Shown in pieces: positions 14,054 through 19,117 of a stretch of 19,117 nt of DNA. A program made the position numbers and the translations under genes. The notes beneath the pieces are model-generated. The model searched no databases. It saw nothing but the letters and a program-made list of their open reading frames with translations, and was not told where the DNA came from. Every line of letters starts with the position of its first letter. Positions within the stretch are counted from its first letter, which is position 1. Source of the stretch: an uncultured Faecalibacterium sp. (GTDB lineage: Bacteria; Bacillota; Clostridia; Oscillospirales; Ruminococcaceae). The stretch spans positions 1 through 19,117 of the forward strand of contig CAKSVD010000028.1 of assembly GCA_934503275.1 (NCBI GenBank). Reading direction: 5' to 3'.

Positions 14054-14743
14054 ATGGCGATCGGTGTGCCACGCCCACTGGCGTTGGAAAAGCCGCAGAG
14101 CATCGATCTGGCGCAGGCGGCTCGGTATTTCGGCGCGCATGGCGAGCCGGACGCCGCCACGCTGGCACTGCTGCAAGACTGCGCCGTGCCGCTGCTGGCG
14201 GCAGCGACGCCCCGGGCAGTGTGGCTGCTGGCAGACACCCCTGCCCTGACCGAGGCCGGGCTTCTGCCCGGCGAGGACGTGCACAAGCATCTGGCAGGCT
14301 GCGGACAGGCCGTTCTGCTGGCAGTGACGCTGGGCCCCGGGGTGGATGCCCAGATCCGCCGGGCGGGCGTGGGTGATATCGCCGCCGGGGTAGCCTCCGA
14401 TGCCTTGGGCAGCGCACTGGCCGAGCAGGCCGCCGATGCCGCCGAGGCGCAGCTGCGCCAGTGGGCAGCCACGGAGGGAAAGTATCTGACCGGGCGCTTT
14501 TCGCCCGGCTACGGCGATTGGGACATTGCGGTGCAACCGCTGGTGGCAGCGGCGCTGGACACGGTGCGCAAGGTCGGGCTGTGCGTCACCGACACCAACC
14601 TGATGACCCCGCGCAAGAGCGTGACCGCCCTGCTGGGGGTCAGTGACCATCCGGTAAAGGGACAACTGGCCGGGTGTGGCCATTGCGTGCTGCGCACCCG
14701 CTGCGAATACAGAAAGAGGGGAAAGACCTGTGCAAGTGAATGA
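14054..14743 (+). CDS. Free-standing MetH reactivation-domain-type protein
   Basis: This 229-residue protein matches the vitamin B12-dependent methionine synthase activation-domain family found beside short MetH proteins in Clostridia. In long MetH this domain binds AdoMet and remethylates the cofactor after oxidation. Visible family features are TGRFSPGYGDWDIAVQ (about residues 145-160) and VTDTNLMTPRKSVTALLG further on. The C-terminus has a cysteine cluster, Cys208, Cys211, Cys217 and Cys226 (CX2CX5CX8C), which could hold a metal or Fe-S centre. I take the ATG at 14054 because GGAGGTG lies 6 nt upstream; the frame is open much further but crosses the preceding terminator. It overlaps metH by 14 bp, so the two are translationally coupled and likely act as partners. 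Confidence 0.87.
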   Translation: MAIGVPRPLALEKPQSIDLAQAARYFGAHGEPDAATLALLQDCAVPLLAAATPRAVWLLADTPALTEAGLLPGEDVHKHLAGCGQAVLLAVTLGPGVDAQIRRAGVGDIAAGVASDALGSALAEQAADAAEAQLRQWAATEGKYLTGRFSPGYGDWDIAVQPLVAAALDTVRKVGLCVTDTNLMTPRKSVTALLGVSDHPVKGQLAGCGHCVLRTRCEYRKRGKTCASE

Positions 14744-17153
14744 ACTTTTCAAGCAGAGCAATACCATCCTGCTGGACGGCGGCATGGGCACCATGCTGCA
14801 GGCTGCCGGGCTCAAGCTGGGCGCACGCCCGGAGGAGCTGAATATCACCGACCCGGCGCTCATCGAAGGCATCCATGCGCAGTACGCTGCGGCGGGCAGC
14901 CGCATCGTCAACGCCAACACCTTCGGCGCCTCTGCCCACAAGCTGGCGGGCAGCGCCTACACGCTGGAGCAGGTCATCGCCACAGGCATTGCCAACTGCA
15001 AGCGTGCCTGTGCGCCCTACGGTGCACTGACCGCGCTGGACGTAGGCCCGCTGGGCGAGTTGCTGGAGCCCAGCGGAACGCTGGCCTTTGAGGACGCCGT
15101 GGCCGAGTATGCCCGCATCGTAAAGGCGGGCGAAGCCGCCGGGGCAGACCTGATCTTTTTTGAGACCTACACCGACCTGTACGAGTTAAAAGCCGCTCTG
15201 CTGGCTGCCAAGGAGAACACCCACCTGCCCATTCTGGCCAGCATGAGTTTTGAGGCGGGCGGGCGCACCTTTACCGGCTGCACGGTGGAAAGCTTTGCCG
15301 CCACCGCCCGGGGCTTGGGTGCCGACGCCGTGGGCATCAACTGCTCGCTGGGCCCCAAGGAGATCTTCCCCATGGCAAAGCGGCTGGCCGAGGCTGTGCC
15401 CGGTAACTTCCCGGTGTTCGTCAAGCCCAACGCCGGACTGCCCCGGGCAGACGGCAGCGGCTACGACATCACCCCGCAGTTGTTCGCCTTGCAGATGAAG
15501 CCCTACCGGGAACTGCACCTGTTTGCCGCCGGCGGCTGCTGCGGCACCACCCCGGAGTTTATCAAGCTGCTCAACGGCACCTTTGCAGGCTGCACCCCGG
15601 GGCGTCCCGCACACCGGATGCCCTCGGTGCTGTGCACCCCGGTGGACACGGTCACGGTGGACGGCATCACGGTGGTGGGCGAGCGCATCAACCCCACCGG
15701 CAAAAAGCGCTTCCAGCAGGCACTGCGGGAGGGCGACATGAACTATGTGCTGGAGCAGGCCGTCAGTCAGGCAGAGGCCGGGGCACAGATCCTGGACGTG
15801 AACGTGGGCGCGCCCGGCGTGGACGAGCCGGTGCTGATGGAGCAGGTGGTCAAGGCGTTGCAAAGCGTGACCAGCCTGCCCTTGCAGCTGGATTCCTCCA
15901 ACGTGGAAGCACTGGCGCGGGGTCTGCGGGTGTACAACGGCAAGCCCATCGTCAACTCCACCAACGGCGAGCCGGAAAAGCTTGCCGCAATCCTTCCGCT
16001 GTGCAAAAAGTACGGTGCCGCCATCGTGGGGCTTGCCATCGACGAAAAAGGCATCCAGCCCAAGGCCGCAGACCGTGTGGCCATTGCCCGCCGCATCACT
16101 GAGGCCGCGCTGGCAGTGGGCATCCCCCGTGAGGATATCTACATCGACTGCCTTACCCTGACAGCCAGCGCCCAGCAGGAGGATGTGCTGGCTACAGTAC
16201 AGGCGCTGGAGACCTGCAAAAAGGAGCTTGGAGTGCGCACCGTGCTGGGTGTGTCCAATATCAGCTTTGGTCTGCCCTGCCGCACCTACCTGAACACCAC
16301 CTTCCTGACCATGGCGATGTACGCCGGGCTGGACCTTGCCATCATGAACCCCTCCAGTGAGGAGATGATGGCGGCGGTATACGCCTACAACGTGCTGACC
16401 AACCGGGACAAGCAGAGCACAAAGTACATTGCACGCTTTGCCAACCGCGTGCCCGCCAGCACCGCGCTGGCACAGGCTGCAAAGGCCGCGCCTGCCGCCA
16501 GTGCCGCCGAAGCAGAACTTACCGGCCCCTACGCCGCCCTGATGAAAGCGGTGGAAAAGGGCTTGAAGGGTGACGCTGCCGCCCACACCCGCGCCCTGCT
16601 GGCGGAAAAGCAGCCGCTGGAGGTGGTGGACGAAGCCTTGATTCCCGCTTTGGACATTGTGGGCGGCAAGTACGAAAAAGGCACCCTGTTCCTGCCGCAG
16701 CTGCTGCAGGCTGCCAGCGCCGCCCAGAGCGCCTTTGAGGAGATCAAGACCGCCATTGCCCAAAAGGGCGAAGGCAGCGCCAGCAAGGGGCGCATCGTCC
16801 TTGCCACCGTCAAGGGCGATGTGCACGACATTGGCAAGAACATCGTCCGGGTCATTCTGGAAAACTACGGCTTTGAGGTTCTGGACCTTGGCCGGGACGT
16901 GCCGGTGGAAACGGTGGTGGAAACCGTGCGGGAAAAGGACGTGCATCTGGTAGGCCTTTCGGCGCTGATGACCACCACCCTGAAAAGCATGGAGGAGACT
17001 ATCGCCGCCCTGCACGCCGCGCAGCTGGACTGCAAGATCATGGTGGGCGGTGCCGTGCTGACCCCGGAATACGCTGAGAAGATCGGCGCGGACTGGTACG
17101 CCAAGGATGCCAAGCGCAGCGCCGACATCGCCAAGGAATTCTTTGGGGTGTAA
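14730..17153 (+). CDS. metH: Cobalamin-dependent methionine synthase, short form without activation domain
   Basis: MetH transfers a methyl group from methyltetrahydrofolate to homocysteine through methylcobalamin. In this 807-residue form the homocysteine domain (1-300) has the zinc ligands Cys205 (GINCS) and Cys270/Cys271 (GGCCGTT). The pterin domain (about 310-570) shows GERINPTGKKRF, DVNVGAPGVDE and QLDSSN. A cobalamin cap plus Rossmann domain (about 610-807) carries GDVHDIGKN with axial ligand His699. The C-terminal reactivation domain of long MetH (about 1,200 residues in E. coli) is absent and is supplied by the preceding gene. The start is taken as GTG 14730, with GAGGGG 8 nt upstream; a second GTG at 14736 is possible. 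It ends at a strong terminator (17174-17212). Confidence 0.95.
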   Translation: MQVNELFKQSNTILLDGGMGTMLQAAGLKLGARPEELNITDPALIEGIHAQYAAAGSRIVNANTFGASAHKLAGSAYTLEQVIATGIANCKRACAPYGALTALDVGPLGELLEPSGTLAFEDAVAEYARIVKAGEAAGADLIFFETYTDLYELKAALLAAKENTHLPILASMSFEAGGRTFTGCTVESFAATARGLGADAVGINCSLGPKEIFPMAKRLAEAVPGNFPVFVKPNAGLPRADGSGYDITPQLFALQMKPYRELHLFAAGGCCGTTPEFIKLLNGTFAGCTPGRPAHRMPSVLCTPVDTVTVDGITVVGERINPTGKKRFQQALREGDMNYVLEQAVSQAEAGAQILDVNVGAPGVDEPVLMEQVVKALQSVTSLPLQLDSSNVEALARGLRVYNGKPIVNSTNGEPEKLAAILPLCKKYGAAIVGLAIDEKGIQPKAADRVAIARRITEAALAVGIPREDIYIDCLTLTASAQQEDVLATVQALETCKKELGVRTVLGVSNISFGLPCRTYLNTTFLTMAMYAGLDLAIMNPSSEEMMAAVYAYNVLTNRDKQSTKYIARFANRVPASTALAQAAKAAPAASAAEAELTGPYAALMKAVEKGLKGDAAAHTRALLAEKQPLEVVDEALIPALDIVGGKYEKGTLFLPQLLQAASAAQSAFEEIKTAIAQKGEGSASKGRIVLATVKGDVHDIGKNIVRVILENYGFEVLDLGRDVPVETVVETVREKDVHLVGLSALMTTTLKSMEETIAALHAAQLDCKIMVGGAVLTPEYAEKIGADWYAKDAKRSADIAKEFFGV

Positions 17154-17173
17154 CGCGGAAAAATTTCAGATTC

Positions 17174-17212
17174 AGACTGCTGAAAAGCGCGGACTTTTCA
17201 GCAGTCTTTTTT
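17174..17212 (+). terminator. Intrinsic terminator of metH
   Basis: AGACTGCTGAAAAG (17174-17187) pairs without mismatch with CTTTTCAGCAGTCT (17194-17207) around a 6-nt loop, followed by six T. It lies 20 bp after the metH stop. Confidence 0.93.
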
Positions 17213-17274
17213 CATGGGCAGGGTATTTATTTGCAATCTGTTCAAATTTACCACAAAGAATTGCCACGATTGTC

Positions 17275-17283
17275 TGGCATAAT
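17275..17283 (+). promoter_or_regulatory. Possible extended -10 promoter for a small RNA
   Basis: TGGCATAAT (17275-17283) fits an extended -10 element (TGn plus a 5-of-6 -10 box). No good -35 is found at 16-18 bp upstream. If used, the start would be near 17290, just ahead of the first hairpin of the structured region. Confidence 0.35.
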
Positions 17284-17289
17284 AAGGGT

Positions 17290-17560
17290 GCATTCAGGGA
17301 GAACGGAACGGACATCCCCCATAACCTCCGAAAGGTTCTCCCCCGCAAAGCCCATGCAGGCACATTTCCCTGCGGGTGCGGCCGCAGCAGCGGCGCACAG
17401 CAGGCCCATAAAAAACTGTCTCCCGTTTCTATGCGAGGCAACAGCCAGAACGGCGGACAGACTACCAAATCCCTCCTGATCAAGCCGCAATGTTCAGGGG
17501 TTCCTATACAGCAGGCAGTGTCGCTTTCCTCCTCCTTTCCACGACACTGCCTGCTTTTTG
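17290..17560 (+). ncRNA. Candidate structured small RNA, unknown family
   Basis: No protein is convincing between metH and ppdK, but the plus strand carries a series of hairpins. GGGAGAAC (17297-17304) pairs with GTTCTCCC (17335-17342), enclosing CGGA/TCCG. GCAGG/CCTGC lies within 17356-17374. GTGC plus GCCGC (17376-17385) pairs with GCGGC plus GCAC (17390-17398). CTGTCTCCCGTT (17416-17427) pairs with AACGGCGGACAG (17449-17460), with one mismatch. Last is the terminator hairpin at 17511-17554. It does not show the hallmarks I know for 6S RNA, SRP RNA, RNase P, tmRNA, T-box or cobalamin riboswitch. Transcription is inferred from the terminator and the weak promoter, not proven. Confidence 0.4.
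17511..17559 (+). terminator. Terminator with a long C/U-rich loop
   Basis: GCAGGCAGTGTCG (17511-17523) pairs perfectly with CGACACTGCCTGC (17542-17554), followed by five T. The 18-nt loop (17524-17541) is almost pure pyrimidine and contains CCTCCTTTC, the same sequence as the anti-Shine-Dalgarno end of 16S rRNA. No annotated gene ends just upstream, so it should terminate a separate transcript. Confidence 0.85.
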
Positions 17561-17635
17561 TTTGCGCATTTCTCCGTAAAATGCAGGCAGGCTCATGGTC
17601 GGAATACTCGCCCTGTCGCCCGCTCTCCTGCATAC

Positions 17636-17675
17636 AAAAACCGCCCCGGCTTCCATTACGGAAACCGGGGCGGTT
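17636..17675 (-). terminator. Intrinsic terminator of ppdK
   Basis: AACCGCCCCGG (17639-17649) pairs with CCGGGGCGGTT (17665-17675) and, after one mismatch, TTCC with GGAA around a 5-nt loop. On the minus strand the stem runs into TTTTTGT. It lies 38 bp after the ppdK stop. Confidence 0.9.
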
Positions 17676-17713
17676 CATTTGCTTTATTTGTGCTTTTTCA
17701 AGCGCTCACGCAA

Positions 17714-19117
17714 TCACTTGCGGGGGTTCTTGATAGCAGCCTGGGCAGCAGCCAGACGTGCGATAGGCACACGGAAGGGAGAGCAGCTGACGTAGTCCAG
17801 ACCGACGTTGTGGCAGAACTCCACGCTCGTGGGGTCGCCGCCGTGCTCGCCGCAGATGCCCAGACCCAGATCGGGGCGGGTCTCGCGGCCGTCGTGGGCA
17901 GCCATCTTGACCAGCTTGCCGACGCCGATCTGATCCAGATGCTGGAACGGATCGCTCTCGTAGATCTTGTTCTCGTAGTATGCGCCCAGGAACTTGGCAG
18001 CGTCATCACGGCTGAAGCCGAAGGTCATCTGGGTCAGGTCGTTGGTGCCGAAGCTGAAGAACTCAGCTTCCTTGGCGATCTCGCCTGCGGTCAGGGCAGC
18101 GCGCGGGATCTCGATCATGGTACCGACCTGGTACTTCATATCGACGCCAGCAGCAGCGATCAGCTCGTCAGCAACCTTGACAACAACGTCCTTGACGAAC
18201 TTCAGCTCCTTGACCTCGCCAACCAGCGGAATCATGATGTGCGGGGTGATCACATGGCCGGTCTCAGCAGAGACGTTCAGAGCAGCCTTGATCACAGCGC
18301 GGGTCTGCATAGCAGCGATCTCGGGGTAGGTAACAGCCAGACGGCAGCCGCGGTGACCCATCATGGGGTTGAACTCGTGCAGAGAAGCAACCACGTTCTT
18401 CAGGTCTTCGTAGGTCATGCCCATGTCGGCAGCCAGCTCCTTGATGTCCTCGTCCTTGGTGGGCAGGAACTCGTGCAGGGGCGGGTCCAGATAACGGATG
18501 GTCATCGGGCGCTCACCCATGATGCGGTACATGGCCTCGAAGTCGCCCTGCTGGAACGGCTCGACCTTGGCCAGAGCAGCCTCGCGCTCCTCCACGGTGC
18601 GTGCGCAGATCATCTCGCGGACAGCCTTGATGCGGTCCTCAGCGAAGAACATATGCTCGGTACGGCACAGGCCGATGCCCTCAGCACCCAGATCCACTGC
18701 CTGCTGTGCGTCACGCGGGTTGTCGGCGTTGGTCATGACCAGCAGCTGACGTGCTGCGTCTGCCCAGCCCATGAAGCGGTTGAAGTTCTTGTTGCCGGTA
18801 GCGGCCACGGTTGCAACCTGCTCGCCGTAGATGTTGCCGGTGGAGCCGTCGATGGAGATCCAGTCGCCCTCGACGAACTTGTGACCGTTGATCTCGAAGG
18901 TCTTGGCCTCCTCGTCGATCTTGACCTCGTTGTCGTTGCCGCAGCCGGAGACACAGCAGGTGCCCATACCACGGGCAACAACGGCTGCGTGGCTGGTCAT
19001 GCCGCCGCGGACGGTCAGGATGCCCTGAGAAACCTGCATACCCACGATATCCTCGGGGCTGGTCTCCAGACGCACCAGAACGACCTTCTTCATCTTGCCG
19101 GACTTGACCATCTCCTC
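17714..19117 (-). CDS. ppdK: Pyruvate, phosphate dikinase, C-terminal part (runs off window)
   Basis: PPDK interconverts pyruvate, ATP and phosphate with PEP, AMP and pyrophosphate; in anaerobic gut Clostridia it serves glycolysis and gluconeogenesis. 467 residues are visible, out of about 870 in the Clostridium symbiosum enzyme, and the frame is open to the window end. Seen here are the central phospho-histidine domain with GGMTSHAAVVARG (catalytic His) and the C-terminal PEP/pyruvate TIM barrel with GLCRTEHMFF, HRGCRLAVTYPEI, FSFGTNDLTQM and GLGICGEHGGD (catalytic Cys). The N-terminal ATP-grasp domain lies outside. The stop is TGA at 17714-17716. The product would be cytoplasmic. No link to the neighbouring metH unit is evident, since the genes converge. 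Confidence 0.96.
   Translation of the reverse strand, partial: EEMVKSGKMKKVVLVRLETSPEDIVGMQVSQGILTVRGGMTSHAAVVARGMGTCCVSGCGNDNEVKIDEEAKTFEINGHKFVEGDWISIDGSTGNIYGEQVATVAATGNKNFNRFMGWADAARQLLVMTNADNPRDAQQAVDLGAEGIGLCRTEHMFFAEDRIKAVREMICARTVEEREAALAKVEPFQQGDFEAMYRIMGERPMTIRYLDPPLHEFLPTKDEDIKELAADMGMTYEDLKNVVASLHEFNPMMGHRGCRLAVTYPEIAAMQTRAVIKAALNVSAETGHVITPHIMIPLVGEVKELKFVKDVVVKVADELIAAAGVDMKYQVGTMIEIPRAALTAGEIAKEAEFFSFGTNDLTQMTFGFSRDDAAKFLGAYYENKIYESDPFQHLDQIGVGKLVKMAAHDGRETRPDLGLGICGEHGGDPTSVEFCHNVGLDYVSCSPFRVPIARLAAAQAAIKNPRK

Noticed and set aside
15186..17015. 609-codon minus-strand frame inside metH
   Set aside because: Shadow of metH, whose catalytic motifs are complete on the plus strand.
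17172..17678. 168-codon minus-strand frame between metH and ppdK
   Set aside because: It runs through three terminator-type hairpins, lacks a ribosome site and has no family resemblance; the region is better explained as non-coding.

Overview
The window looks like chromosome from a gut Clostridia (Ruminococcaceae/Oscillospiraceae), most like Faecalibacterium. The reasons are GC-rich genes with AT-rich intergenic gaps, strong GGAGG ribosome sites, clostridial-type split MetH and PPDK, and protein sequences that resemble Faecalibacterium ones from memory. No database search was run, so the genus is an inference.

Layout. 1-147 (+) is the tail of a low-molecular-weight protein tyrosine phosphatase. 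485-2494 (-) is greA-lysS, read from a consensus promoter and ending at a terminator near 262-297. 2813-5140 (+) is a secreted protein with four InlB-like repeats. It faces the next operon across a shared bidirectional terminator (5170-5217). 5225-12538 (-) is one eight-gene sialic acid operon, in transcription order: solute-binding lipoprotein, two ABC permeases, nanA, nanQ (yhcH), nanE, a nanK-like ROK kinase, and an SGNH esterase. An RpiR-family regulator (13025-13870, +) diverges from it across a 486-bp AT-rich control region with four short palindromes, one lying inside the spacer of the operon's best promoter. 14054-17153 (+) is a two-gene unit: a free-standing MetH reactivation-type protein overlapping a metH that lacks that domain. 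17290-17560 (+) is a stretch of consecutive hairpins that may be an unannotated small RNA. 17714-19117 (-) is the C-terminal half of pyruvate phosphate dikinase, cut by the window end.

How the genes work together. The ABC system would import free sialic acid (Neu5Ac or a derivative). The SGNH enzyme could remove O-acetyl groups, NanQ speeds anomer exchange, NanA splits Neu5Ac to ManNAc and pyruvate, the ROK kinase makes ManNAc-6-P, and NanE makes GlcNAc-6-P. There is no sialidase, no ABC ATPase and no nagA/nagB in the window. This suggests a scavenger of sialic acid released by others, using a shared ATPase and a distant GlcNAc-6-P pathway.

Points most worth a second look are the control region, the altered active-site motifs in NanE, the candidate RNA whose terminator loop copies the anti-Shine-Dalgarno sequence, and the O-acetylesterase candidate.
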